A DNA stretch of 21,343 bases from CAZTVN01 sp964617145 (lineage in GTDB: Bacteria > Patescibacteriota > Gracilibacteria > UBA1369 > JACRIC01). The stretch covers positions 1 through 21,343 of the forward strand of contig CAZTVN010000017.1 in NCBI GenBank assembly GCA_964617145.1, written 5' to 3'. A program made the translations under genes and the position numbers. The notes below the pieces were generated by a model that saw only the letters and a program-made list of their open reading frames with translations, made no database searches and had not been told where the DNA came from. Shown piece after piece: positions 14,415-21,343 of this stretch (position 1 is its first letter; each line of letters opens with the position of its first letter).

Positions 14415-15131
14415 ATGCGACTGAACAAATTTATAGCATCAGAAGGGATATACTCTCGTCGCAAAGCAGATGAAGCGATAAAAAACGGACTTGTAAAAGT
14501 AAATGGTGAAACGATTACGCTTCTTGGTACAAAAATTAATCCAGAAAAAGACAAAATAACTCTAAAAGATCATTTGATCGAGCCTTCTTCAAAAAAAATA
14601 TATATAGCCTTCAACAAACCCGAAGGAGTCACAAGTACATCAAAAGATCCCTTTGCGAAAAAAACTGTTTTCGATTGTATCGATCCACCTATACCGCATC
14701 TTCATATCACTGGACGACTTGATAAAAAAAGCGAAGGATTGATGATTCTCACCAATGATGGAGACCTCACTTACTATGTAACACATCCAAAATTCAAATG
14801 CGAAAAAGAATATCAGGTAAGAATAAAAGGTGAACTGTCCGAAGAAAATAGAAAAAAAATTGAAAAAGGGGTAATGCTGAAAGAATTTACAACCCAAAAA
14901 GCGCAACTCAATTCAATTCAGAAAAAAAAAGGAGAGACTTTCTTGCACATCATTATTCATGAAGGAAAAAAGCGACAAATTCGAGAAATGTTCTCGACTT
15001 TAGGATACCCTGTGATATATTTAAACAGAATTCGTATCGGAGGGCTTACATTAGGAACAATTCCAAAAGGAAATTTTAAGTTCATCTCAAAAGCTGAATT
15101 AAAGAAGGCATTTCCCAATTTTTTAAACTAA
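14415..15131 (+). CDS. rRNA pseudouridine synthase, RluB/RsuA family
   Basis: Isomerises a uridine of ribosomal RNA. 238 residues: an S4 RNA-binding domain at 1-50 (RLNKFIASEGIYSRRKADEA, then GLVKVNGE), followed by the catalytic domain. The catalytic Asp103 is in GRLDKKSEGLMILTNDG. The KPEGVTST block and IHEGKKRQIREMFSTLGYPV are the other family signatures. RluB (23S) versus RsuA (16S) versus RluE/F cannot be settled from sequence alone; the short length fits any. It lies 32 bases after the LCP gene and one base before the carboxypeptidase gene (stop at 15131, ATG at 15133), so the three may form one transcript. Confidence 0.92.
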   Translation: MRLNKFIASEGIYSRRKADEAIKNGLVKVNGETITLLGTKINPEKDKITLKDHLIEPSSKKIYIAFNKPEGVTSTSKDPFAKKTVFDCIDPPIPHLHITGRLDKKSEGLMILTNDGDLTYYVTHPKFKCEKEYQVRIKGELSEENRKKIEKGVMLKEFTTQKAQLNSIQKKKGETFLHIIIHEGKKRQIREMFSTLGYPVIYLNRIRIGGLTLGTIPKGNFKFISKAELKKAFPNFLN

Positions 15132-15132
15132 A

Positions 15133-16050
15133 ATGCTAAAAACATTTCTATCACTCTTATTGGTGTCTTCACTTGGGGTAAATACTTCATTCAATGAAAA
15201 TAACATAAACCAAAATAACTCTTCACAAAAAACCGTAAAATCAAAAAACTGGAATACCGCTATCCTTCTGGAAGTTGCACCATACCCAAAAAAAAGGGGA
15301 ACGCAAGAGTTTCCAAACATAGAAGCAAGAGCAGCAATTACGGTAGATGTTGAATCTGGAGCTATCCTTTACGAAAAAAATAAAAATGAGAAACTGCCAA
15401 TGGCAAGCATTACGAAACTCATATTGGCAGTTATTATTGCCGAAAAAGAAAATCTCTCAAATACAGTAGTCGTAAGCAGTGAAGCAGCAAAAATACCCGG
15501 ATCAAAAATATGGCTCAATTCTGGCGAAAAACTATTGGTACGAGATCTCTTAAAGGCCATTCTTATCCATTCTGCAAATGATGCAGCCTACGCTTTAGCG
15601 CAATATCATGCCAGAACAGAAAAAACATTCGTTGAACAAATGAACAACAAGGCTCTCTTTTTAGGATTAAAAAATACCCATTTCACCAATGTCGTAGGAT
15701 TTGATCAGGAAGGAAATTATTCAACGACACAAGACCTTTCTCTGCTTGCGATCTATGCTTACAAAAATCCGATCATTCGAGAATACGCATCATTGGGAAA
15801 AACAATAATTACATCTCAAGATGGGAAAGTGACTCATGAACTTATTCCTACAAATCAGATTATCGGAGGAGAATTTAAAATAGTGGGATTAAAAACTGGA
15901 AATACCGAACAAGCAGGTCCTTCCTTCATCTCAATAGCGCTTGGGCCAGGCACTTCGCATCCTGTGGTAAGCGTAATATTAAATAGTCCCAACAGATTTG
16001 AAGAAACAAAAAAAATACTCAAATGGACATATGATTCTTTTGTCTGGTAA
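15133..16050 (+). CDS. D-alanyl-D-alanine carboxypeptidase (penicillin-binding protein, S11 family)
   Basis: Removes the terminal D-Ala of peptidoglycan stem peptides outside the membrane. 305 residues. A signal peptide or anchor lies at about 1-18 (MLKTFLSLLLVSSLGVNT). The active-site set of the S11 family is complete: SITK (Ser92, Lys95), SAN (Ser147, Asn149) and KTG (254-256). Supporting blocks: AAITVDVESGAILYEKN, LLKAILIHSANDAAYALAQY and HFTNVVGFDQEGNYSTTQDL. It is shorter than E. coli DacA and lacks the C-terminal beta domain and amphipathic anchor, so it is more like DacF/YkfA-type minimal forms or stays attached by its N-terminal helix. Followed after 11 bases by mraY. Confidence 0.92.
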   Translation: MLKTFLSLLLVSSLGVNTSFNENNINQNNSSQKTVKSKNWNTAILLEVAPYPKKRGTQEFPNIEARAAITVDVESGAILYEKNKNEKLPMASITKLILAVIIAEKENLSNTVVVSSEAAKIPGSKIWLNSGEKLLVRDLLKAILIHSANDAAYALAQYHARTEKTFVEQMNNKALFLGLKNTHFTNVVGFDQEGNYSTTQDLSLLAIYAYKNPIIREYASLGKTIITSQDGKVTHELIPTNQIIGGEFKIVGLKTGNTEQAGPSFISIALGPGTSHPVVSVILNSPNRFEETKKILKWTYDSFVW

Positions 16051-16061
16051 AGCATTATAGA

Positions 16062-17129
16062 ATGACTCAATCACTCATTATTACAGACACCATACGCCAT
16101 CTTATACTCATTTTCGGGACATTCATCGTGGCCTATTTTATTGCTCTTATACTCGCTAAACCATTAATAGGTCTCTTAATTCGCTTAAAATGGAACAAGA
16201 ATATGCGAGAAAAATCTCTTACTGGAGGAAAAGCAGAACTTTTCCGAAAACTTCATTTAAAAAAAAGTGGTACTCCTACCATGGGAGGGATACTTATTTG
16301 GGGAGTAACATTATTGACCGTCATTCTTTCAAGACTGCTCTCATATTTTGGCCTTATCGATCATTCTTTAATAAATCGAAAAGAAACCTACCTCCCACTT
16401 TTTACTCTTCTGGTAACAGCGCTTCTTGGAGGGATAGACGATATTGTAAATATAAAAGGATTAGGATCACAACAAGGATTAAGCGCAAAATTCAAATTTC
16501 TGTGGCTTACTTTTTTCGCATTTACAGGATCATTGTGGTTTTACTACAAACTCGGCTACAACTTCATTCATATTCCATTTTTAGGTGATGTATTGATCGG
16601 AGCATGGTATATTCCACTCTTTATTTTCATCATCGTGGCTTCAGCCAATGCGGTAAATATAACAGATGGCCTTGATGGACTTTCAGGTGGGCTTGCGGTA
16701 ATAGCCTTCGCCGCTTTTGGAACCATAGCCTATGCAAAAGGACTCTTTATTCTCGCAGCTTTATGTGCGGTTATTATAGGCAGTACACTTGCTTTTTTGT
16801 GGTTTAATATTCCTCCGGCAAAATTCTACATGGGCGATACAGGATCACTTTCTCTGGGAGCCACACTCGGCGTTATCGCTATGCTGACAAACTCAGTAAT
16901 TATTCTCCCGATTGTAGGAATAATATTCGTCATCGAAACATTATCCGTTATTATTCAAATTGCATCAAAAAAATTCCTCAAACGTAAAATTTTCCATATC
17001 GCTCCCCTCCATCATCATTTTGAATATCTCGGTTTAAGCGAATCAACCATTACCATGCGCTTTTGGTTTATTGGAGGCATTTTTGGAGCCTTAGGATTAA
17101 TTCTTGGACTCGTGATTAGCGGCGTATAA
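16062..17129 (+). CDS. mraY: Phospho-N-acetylmuramoyl-pentapeptide transferase
   Basis: Makes lipid I from UDP-MurNAc-pentapeptide and undecaprenyl phosphate in the cytoplasmic membrane. 355 residues, about ten TM helices, normal length. Signatures: HLKKSGTPTMGGILIWG, LLGGIDD (Asp126, Asp127), NAVNITDGLDGLSGG, FYMGDTGSLSLGATLG, and APLHHHFEYLG. All the conserved Asp and His motifs used for Mg and substrate binding are present. In most bacteria mraY sits inside the dcw division cluster between murF and murD; here it follows a carboxypeptidase and ends 22 bases before a convergent gene, so the cluster is broken up. Confidence 0.96.
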   Translation: MTQSLIITDTIRHLILIFGTFIVAYFIALILAKPLIGLLIRLKWNKNMREKSLTGGKAELFRKLHLKKSGTPTMGGILIWGVTLLTVILSRLLSYFGLIDHSLINRKETYLPLFTLLVTALLGGIDDIVNIKGLGSQQGLSAKFKFLWLTFFAFTGSLWFYYKLGYNFIHIPFLGDVLIGAWYIPLFIFIIVASANAVNITDGLDGLSGGLAVIAFAAFGTIAYAKGLFILAALCAVIIGSTLAFLWFNIPPAKFYMGDTGSLSLGATLGVIAMLTNSVIILPIVGIIFVIETLSVIIQIASKKFLKRKIFHIAPLHHHFEYLGLSESTITMRFWFIGGIFGALGLILGLVISGV

Positions 17130-17151
17130 GAAACATCCAAACAAAACATTC

Positions 17152-19170
17152 CTACCTAAAAACCGCCTCTGCTTCAGGAGTAGCGCGTAAGTTCAGGATA
17201 AGTTCAACAAAAGGGGTAGTGATAATCTCATCCTTCGATATAAGTTCAACGACATTATTACTTAAATAAAATTTCTGAAATCTCTCAATTTGAGATCGAA
17301 GAAAATCATCAGAAATAAGCAAAGCTAATTCAGTGAATATCTCGGATTGAACGACTTCATCATCTCGTTGTGCGCCCAAAACTTCAGAAAGGATATCAGA
17401 AAGAGAAAGATTTGAAGCCAAAATAATACGATTAACATCAAACAAAAGCTTTGCTCGAGCCCCCTTCAACAACTTTATCATAGGTTGGCTCAAGGAAACA
17501 TTTTCAAGCATTCTGAAAAAAAGAAGTTCTTTGACTTTCTGCTCAAAAACAGTTCGAATAATAAAATTACGCTCCGCAGAAGGAACAGTTTGCAAATCCT
17601 CAATAACATTATTCGAGTACTTTCTATACGCTTCAAAAGCCATATGAGCTAACAAAAGTTCATGGTTTTTATTAAAATATCTCTTAGCAACAAGTAAAGA
17701 ATGGAAAGCTAAATCCAATTCCAATTGAATTTTTGCAGCGATATCGTCATCTACGACATCAAGAGCAATTTTATCAAGAATAGCGCTAAAATTTTGAAGC
17801 AAAGCATCCCCTTCATTAAAACGAAGAGTTTTTTTATACTCATTCATAGAAATCAAAATCTGTTTGCCGAGAATAGAAGCTGTTTGAGGATCGGTCTGTT
17901 TAAAAATTCTAAAATCAGCACTCACTTCTTCCAAAACATTCTGAGACTCATAAACCAATTTTTTTGATTTCTGAAAATCACCAGATGAAATAAAATTATT
18001 GGCTTCAATAAAACGCTGTTTAGCCATTCTAAGCTTTGCTTTTTCTTTTTCAATGGAATCAAAACTAAAAACAATTTTAGCGTTTTCAGAAAACTTTTTT
18101 ACAGGGTATAAAATATCTCCAGGCAAAAAATTCGTCTCTCCTTGCAAAGAAGCTTGATAAATACGCTTAACTTGTTCTTGATATTTCTCATCTTCTTGCG
18201 CATTAAAGGAAATCCATTCATCAACTTCCGGCCTATCCATACTAAGTAAGGCCTGCTTTTCTGTTGTAGCGGCAACAGTCACAGATTCACCCTCAACCAT
18301 AACCTTTTGCACCACTTGATTTTTGTCAGCGATTTGAACATCAACAGAATTATTAAAAGCTATAACGGTAACATCATTATCACTCACGGAAACATCGAAC
18401 GAAGCCGTGGTTTTAGAACTCGCGATAGTAGTAGGACTTTTGACAGTAAAGCTTGCAGAATTTTCAGGAAAAGGAGCAACATTAGACCACATTCTCCCCT
18501 TTTTAACTTCCAACTGAACGATATTTTCTTGAAGTAAAGGAGTATCAGCCTTAAGTTCATTGACTGAAATAGCAGTATTTTTCGACAATCGACTTACACT
18601 ATCATCAAAAAAATAAATGGAGGCCTGAGAATCAAGAGTCGTTGTAATCGTATCACCTTCTTGAAGCAGAATACGATCATCCACTTCTATAAGCTCACCA
18701 TGGCGTTCAACAAAAACTTTTCCCAAAGCTTCGAGATAAGTCGCCTGAAAAAATGGATCTTTATGAGAAAAAAACCCAAAAGGCAGAACAAAAACAAAAA
18801 GAAAAGCAATAAACGCTACTGCGGCCAAAGGGCGTTTATTACCAGAAAAAAATTGTATCCAAGTAAGATTCTTTAAGGAATGGGATAAAGCATAAACATA
18901 AACACGTTCACGAAGAGATGCTTTTAAAGTCAAATCGATTTGGACATTCCTTGAGGTGTTTTGTATACGATCAACAAGCTGCCCAAAAAAACGATGAATA
19001 AGAGGATCTTCAAAAACAGGAGTAGGTCTCGACTCTATAAAAGAAAGAAGTTTCCCGCGACATTCTTTTCGAAAATGTTCACTTGGAAAAATTTTAGGAA
19101 TCTCATCCAAAGTCTTAACGAGAGAAGCAAGATCTCCTTTTTTACGCCAAAAATAAAATAAAAACTTCAT
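17152..19170 (-). CDS. Membrane FecR-like / DUF5667-like protein, probable partner of the sigma factor
   Basis: 672 residues from the ATG at 19170, chosen because AGGAG (complement of 19175-19179) lies at ideal spacing; the frame is open further to 19260 but would overlap the sigma gene. Residues 1-112 are cytosolic with FPSEHFRKECRGKLLSFI, a pattern seen in front of DUF5667-type proteins. A TM helix is at about 113-135. A FecR-like beta domain follows (about 145-300): VFVERHGELIEVDDRILLQE, GDTITTTLDSQASIYFFDDS, VSRLSKNTAISVNEL, and KKGRMWSNV. From about 345 the protein turns helical, beginning with LPGDILYPVKKFSENAKIVF and EKEKAKLRMAKQRFIEA, typical of DUF5667. The last ~300 residues are predicted helical and unrecognised. 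Gene order suggests an anti-sigma or sigma-linked sensor; not proven. Confidence 0.75.
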   Translation of the reverse strand: MKFLFYFWRKKGDLASLVKTLDEIPKIFPSEHFRKECRGKLLSFIESRPTPVFEDPLIHRFFGQLVDRIQNTSRNVQIDLTLKASLRERVYVYALSHSLKNLTWIQFFSGNKRPLAAVAFIAFLFVFVLPFGFFSHKDPFFQATYLEALGKVFVERHGELIEVDDRILLQEGDTITTTLDSQASIYFFDDSVSRLSKNTAISVNELKADTPLLQENIVQLEVKKGRMWSNVAPFPENSASFTVKSPTTIASSKTTASFDVSVSDNDVTVIAFNNSVDVQIADKNQVVQKVMVEGESVTVAATTEKQALLSMDRPEVDEWISFNAQEDEKYQEQVKRIYQASLQGETNFLPGDILYPVKKFSENAKIVFSFDSIEKEKAKLRMAKQRFIEANNFISSGDFQKSKKLVYESQNVLEEVSADFRIFKQTDPQTASILGKQILISMNEYKKTLRFNEGDALLQNFSAILDKIALDVVDDDIAAKIQLELDLAFHSLLVAKRYFNKNHELLLAHMAFEAYRKYSNNVIEDLQTVPSAERNFIIRTVFEQKVKELLFFRMLENVSLSQPMIKLLKGARAKLLFDVNRIILASNLSLSDILSEVLGAQRDDEVVQSEIFTELALLISDDFLRSQIERFQKFYLSNNVVELISKDEIITTPFVELILNLRATPEAEAVFR

Positions 19171-19225
19171 AATTCTCCTATAAAAACGCACTTGATATAA
19201 CGATGTAAAAAACATTTTGTTACCA

Positions 19226-19804
19226 TTAAAAATGAAGACCCATTTCATTCTCAATGACATGCTTCAAATCTTGAAGAGCACGAAATTGAAGAACGCGAAT
19301 ATTTCCCTCTTTGCGACCAAGAATCTGGGCAATTTCTGCATTAGAAAGCTCATTAATAAACTTAAGCACGATAACCTGTCTATAAATTTCCTTAAGTTTG
19401 GATAAAGCATGTTTTAAAACATCTTGAGTGAGGGTATTTTCAGTTTGAACAAGAGGATCATTATAAAGTGTTTGATCAGCGAACGTATGGTCCAATTCTT
19501 CATAAGAAGTTTTCATACGATAATAATCAATCACAAGATTGCGAGCAATCTTAAAAAGCCATGCAGCAAAGGTGCAATCAAGCTTACGATATTTGGGTAA
19601 ATGTTCCCATGCTTTCATAAAAACCATCTCCGTCAAATCTTCAGCTTCACCATTATTTACACGATAATAAACATAACGATAAATAGGGACAACAAATAAA
19701 TCATAAAGTTGAGCAAAAGCTTCACTATCGCCCGTTTGACTCAAAAAAACGAGTCGATCGATATTTCTATTGCGATGTTCTCTATCGTGAGGAGAAAGTG
19801 GCAT
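19226..19804 (-). CDS. ECF-type RNA polymerase sigma factor
   Basis: 192 residues, the size and two-domain form of group 4 sigma factors. Region 2 at about 24-95: GDSEAFAQLYDLFVVPIYRY, AEDLTEMVFMKAWEHL and FAAWLFKIARNLVIDYYR. Region 4 at about 130-185: LSKLKEIYRQVIVLKFINEL, SNAEIAQILGRKEGNIRVLQ and RALQDLK (helix-turn-helix). It starts five bases after the FBPase stop with no Shine-Dalgarno of its own, so it is likely translated by coupling. 55 bases separate it from the downstream FecR-like gene. No promoter in front of the pair is visible, unlike many ECF genes, which autoregulate. Confidence 0.92.
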   Translation of the reverse strand: MPLSPHDREHRNRNIDRLVFLSQTGDSEAFAQLYDLFVVPIYRYVYYRVNNGEAEDLTEMVFMKAWEHLPKYRKLDCTFAAWLFKIARNLVIDYYRMKTSYEELDHTFADQTLYNDPLVQTENTLTQDVLKHALSKLKEIYRQVIVLKFINELSNAEIAQILGRKEGNIRVLQFRALQDLKHVIENEMGLHF

Positions 19805-19809
19805 AAGAT

Positions 19810-20718
19810 TTAATGCAAAAACTCTACGACGCGCTCAACTTCTCTTTTCGAACCAATATAAATGGGTGTACGCTGCGAAAGAGAGATAATTTCTTTTTCA
19901 AGAATTCTGTTTACTCCATCTTGAGCATACCCACAAGCTTGTTCCATAAGAAGAGCCATGGGATTGCATTCGACTAAAAGACGTAATTTTCCGTCCAAAG
20001 CCTCTTCATAAGAAGGATAAGTAAAAATACCTTTACCCTTAATGAGAATCTGATTAATATCAGCCACCATACCTCCAGAATAACGCAAAGTATACTGTTC
20101 TCGCATCCAAAAATTCATAAGATCGACGTAATCCTGACGAAATTTAGTGGCTCGAAGATTTCCTGGAGCAAACATTTTCCCCTCTTCAGAAACTTTTAAG
20201 GCATCATTACTTAAATGAAAAATTCCACTTTTTTGATCCAAAAGAAATTCTCGTACACCATCTCGAAGCGTAAGCATCATGGTAGTTTTCGGTCCATAAA
20301 GAAAAAAACCAGAAGCAACCTGATCATCTCCTGTAAGACCGATAAAATGATCGCTGCGATAAATACCAAAAATCGTGCCCACAGAAAGATTGGCATCAAA
20401 AAGGGAAGAACCATCAAGGGGATCGAAACAAACAGCATACGGGAAATTTTTATCAATAAAAAGTTCCTTATCAAGCTCCTCAGAAGCCAAAAGACCGACA
20501 GCTTGAGAAGATTTCATTTCTTCTTGAACAATGCGATCAGCAATAATATCTAAGGCAAGTTGTTCTTCTCCATAAATATTTTTCGTTCCAGTTTTGCCGC
20601 AGGGAGCTGTTTGAATAGCTTCAGAAATACGCTTTCCAGCGTTCGCAAAAGCAAGTACAACTTTTTTAAGTTCTTCGTCTACAGAACAATTATGAAGATA
20701 TTCTTGCAGTTGCATCAT
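19810..20718 (-). CDS. fbp: Fructose-1,6-bisphosphatase, class I
   Basis: Hydrolyses fructose-1,6-bisphosphate to fructose-6-phosphate in gluconeogenesis. 302 residues from the ATG at 20718 (a second ATG follows at once); the frame extends further upstream but would overlap the aldolase gene in a hydrophobic, unrelated stretch. Metal and substrate sites are seen: SEE at 79-81 (ASEELDKE), FDPLDGSS at 98-105, then DANLSVGTIFGIY, ASGFFLYGPKTTMMLTL, YSGGMVADINQILIKGKGIF and KLRLLVECNPMALLMEQACG. It is a little shorter than typical class I enzymes (about 330). The aldolase stop lies ten bases upstream and the sigma factor start five bases downstream, so aldolase, FBPase and sigma are tightly packed. 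Confidence 0.94.
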   Translation of the reverse strand: MMQLQEYLHNCSVDEELKKVVLAFANAGKRISEAIQTAPCGKTGTKNIYGEEQLALDIIADRIVQEEMKSSQAVGLLASEELDKELFIDKNFPYAVCFDPLDGSSLFDANLSVGTIFGIYRSDHFIGLTGDDQVASGFFLYGPKTTMMLTLRDGVREFLLDQKSGIFHLSNDALKVSEEGKMFAPGNLRATKFRQDYVDLMNFWMREQYTLRYSGGMVADINQILIKGKGIFTYPSYEEALDGKLRLLVECNPMALLMEQACGYAQDGVNRILEKEIISLSQRTPIYIGSKREVERVVEFLH

Positions 20719-20728
20719 GATAAAAATA

Positions 20729-21064
20729 TCAAGAAAAAAGAGGATGAGCTTTCTGATCAAGCATATCCTGAAGTAATTTTGTGACACGAAGAGCATCAGG
20801 TTTAAGACGCTTCCACATATTACGCCCAAAAATAAATCCAAAACATCCACCCAAAACACAAACTTCGCTATTTAAGATAAGATCACTCTCACTGATCTCG
20901 CTACCACCACTAAAAAGGACAGGAATTCCTTGGGATGCCTGAACCACACGTTTTGCTCGTTCAATTTTCTGTTGACGGATATCAGAAATTGCCTGAAGCT
21001 CTTTTTCTATATTTTTTACATAGGAAGGAATACCCTCATTTTCAAAAAAATCAGGAAGGATGCC
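20729..21064 (-). CDS. Class I fructose-bisphosphate aldolase, C-terminal fragment (cut by the junction)
   Basis: About 110 C-terminal residues of an FbaB/DhnA-type class I aldolase, which splits or forms fructose-1,6-bisphosphate. Visible: GILPDFFENEGIPSYVKN, IPVLFSGGSEISESDLI, CVLGGCFGFIFGRNMWKR and ALRVTKLLQDMLD, which follow the E. coli FbaB pattern GLINSGGAAGGETDL and GGMGLILGRKAFKKS. The upper boundary is set by the composition break; the frame stays open into the GC-rich DNA, but there the sequence reads TAVVFHG where the family has the Schiff-base lysine (DIVKQ), so I take that part as foreign. A GTG at 20947 is inside the gene, not a start. Confidence 0.82.
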   Translation of the reverse strand, partial: GILPDFFENEGIPSYVKNIEKELQAISDIRQQKIERAKRVVQASQGIPVLFSGGSEISESDLILNSEVCVLGGCFGFIFGRNMWKRLKPDALRVTKLLQDMLDQKAHPLFS

Positions 21065-21135
21065 ATGAAAAACAACGGCCGTATTCCAGTGGCGCAGCTT
21101 GGCTGCTTCTTCGTTCTGGTTTTTTCCTTCCTCCT
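21045..21135. other. Composition break, probable chimeric junction
   Basis: GC rises from 28% (21001-21060) to 53% (21061-21120), 65% (21121-21180) and 73% (21181-21240), counted by hand. A CPR-type aldolase gene ends and a proteobacterial transporter gene begins here. The exact join cannot be fixed: the GGAAGGA before the ATG may belong to either side. Confidence 0.8.
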
Positions 21136-21343
21136 TCCGCCTTCCGCCTTCCGCCTTGGATCGGCCGGGGCGGCGGAGTATCCCGCCCGGCCGATCCGCT
21201 TGATCGTGCCCTACGCCGCCGGCGGCAACGCGGACATCGTCGGCCGCCTGGTCGGGCAGCGCCTGGGCGAGCAGCTGGGCCAGCAGGTCGTGATCGACAA
21301 CCGCGGCGGCGCGAACGGCATCATCGGCACCGCGGCGGCGGCG
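21065..21343 (+). CDS. Tripartite tricarboxylate transporter binding protein (Bug/TctC family), 5' part
   Basis: 93 residues, open to the window end. An N-terminal signal peptide (about 1-38, hydrophobic run LGCFFVLVFSFLL, possible cut after AGAA) is followed by EYPARPIRLIVPYAAGGNAD, then IVGRLVGQRLGEQLGQQVVI and DNRGGANG, the start of a Bug-type periplasmic binding protein (usually about 320 residues). This family is expanded in Burkholderiales and relatives and is not expected in a CPR genome. GC content here is about 65-73% by hand count, against roughly 30-40% just upstream. GGAAGGA sits at Shine-Dalgarno spacing before the ATG. It is probably from another organism. Confidence 0.88.
   Translation, partial: MKNNGRIPVAQLGCFFVLVFSFLLPPSAFRLGSAGAAEYPARPIRLIVPYAAGGNADIVGRLVGQRLGEQLGQQVVIDNRGGANGIIGTAAAA
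21134..21154 (+). repeat. 7-base tandem repeat CTTCCGC, three copies
   Basis: Three perfect head-to-tail CTTCCGC units plus CTT, inside the signal-peptide coding part of the Bug protein. A 7-base unit would shift the frame if copy number changed. It may also be the low-complexity point where an assembler joined two genomes. Confidence 0.7.

Noticed and set aside
19171..19260. Longer N-terminus for the FecR-like protein
   Set aside because: It would overlap the sigma gene, while the ATG at 19170 has a strong AGGAG.
20215..20553. 112-codon + strand frame opposite FBPase
   Set aside because: Antisense to a conserved enzyme, with no motif or ribosome site.
20719..20859. Longer N-terminus for FBPase
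   Set aside because: The hydrophobic 47-residue extension overlaps the aldolase coding region in another frame and is not part of FBPase.
20729..20947. A 72-residue protein starting at GTG 20947
   Set aside because: The aldolase similarity continues upstream without a break, so the GTG is an internal valine codon.
1..21050. UGA read as glycine (code 25), as in Absconditabacteria and many Gracilibacteria
   Set aside because: Many genes end at TGA exactly where the family should end, several inside ATGA overlaps (969-971, 1826-1828, 5766-5768, 7479-7481), and no conserved glycine is encoded by TGA in the genes read.
1..21343. CRISPR arrays, insertion sequences, phage genes
   Set aside because: No regularly spaced repeats, transposase motifs or phage proteins were seen on either strand.

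Overview
The window is an AT-rich, gene-dense stretch of bacterial chromosome (positions 1 to about 21,050) joined at its 3' end to about 280 bases of unrelated GC-rich DNA. Three things suggest a Candidate Phyla Radiation (Patescibacteria) bacterium, most simply of the Peregrinibacteria/Gracilibacteria side: an archaeal-type AMP-salvage operon (AMP phosphorylase plus ribose-1,5-bisphosphate isomerase), a pared-down set of envelope and competence genes, and very A-rich codon use. TGA is used as an ordinary stop throughout, so the UGA-glycine code of Absconditabacteria and many Gracilibacteria does not apply. The lineage call is inference from gene content; there is no rRNA or other taxonomic marker gene to settle it.

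Layout. (1) 1-2445, + strand: the 3' part of AMP phosphorylase, R15P isomerase and a dCMP-deaminase-like enzyme, chained by two ATGA overlaps. This is the nucleotide-to-RuBP pathway that normally feeds form III or II/III RuBisCO; no RuBisCO is in view. (2) 2553-4466, - strand: a large membrane protein with a degenerate PP2C-like domain inside and a beta-propeller-like domain outside. (3) 4597-5175: a lone PabA/TrpG-type glutamine amidotransferase. (4) 5239-8509, + strand: the conserved rpmH-rnpA-yidC-jag series, extended by an SLH-RlpA fusion protein. (5) 8586-11250: a small FtsL/DivIC-like protein, tRNA-Glu(UUC), an FTR1-family permease, and two tandem membrane-anchored methyltransferase paralogues. 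(6) 11297-12676, - strand: ComEC without its metallo-beta-lactamase domain. (7) 12745-17129, + strand: an LCP wall-polymer transferase, a pseudouridine synthase, a D,D-carboxypeptidase and MraY. (8) 21,06x-17152, - strand: class I aldolase (cut by the junction), class I fructose-1,6-bisphosphatase, an ECF-type sigma factor, and a membrane FecR/DUF5667-like protein that looks like its partner. (9) About 21,065-21,343: the start of a proteobacterial tripartite-tricarboxylate-transporter binding protein, very probably an assembly chimera.

How it fits together. The two ends share a carbon theme: AMP salvage would deliver 3-phosphoglycerate through RuBP, and aldolase plus FBPase would carry triose phosphates up to fructose-6-phosphate. 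The middle is mostly envelope: membrane insertion (YidC), wall precursor synthesis (MraY), wall trimming (D,D-carboxypeptidase), polymer attachment (LCP), surface anchoring (SLH-RlpA) and DNA uptake (ComEC). No CRISPR array, intact mobile element, rRNA gene or phage gene was seen. No gene-free stretch exceeds 300 bases; the longest is about 170 bases (8934-9102). I did not find a clear new multi-gene defence or mobile system. The best leads are the deaminase in the AMP operon, the pseudo-PP2C/propeller receptor, the odd YidC outer domain, the paired methyltransferases, and the sigma/FecR module behind FBPase.
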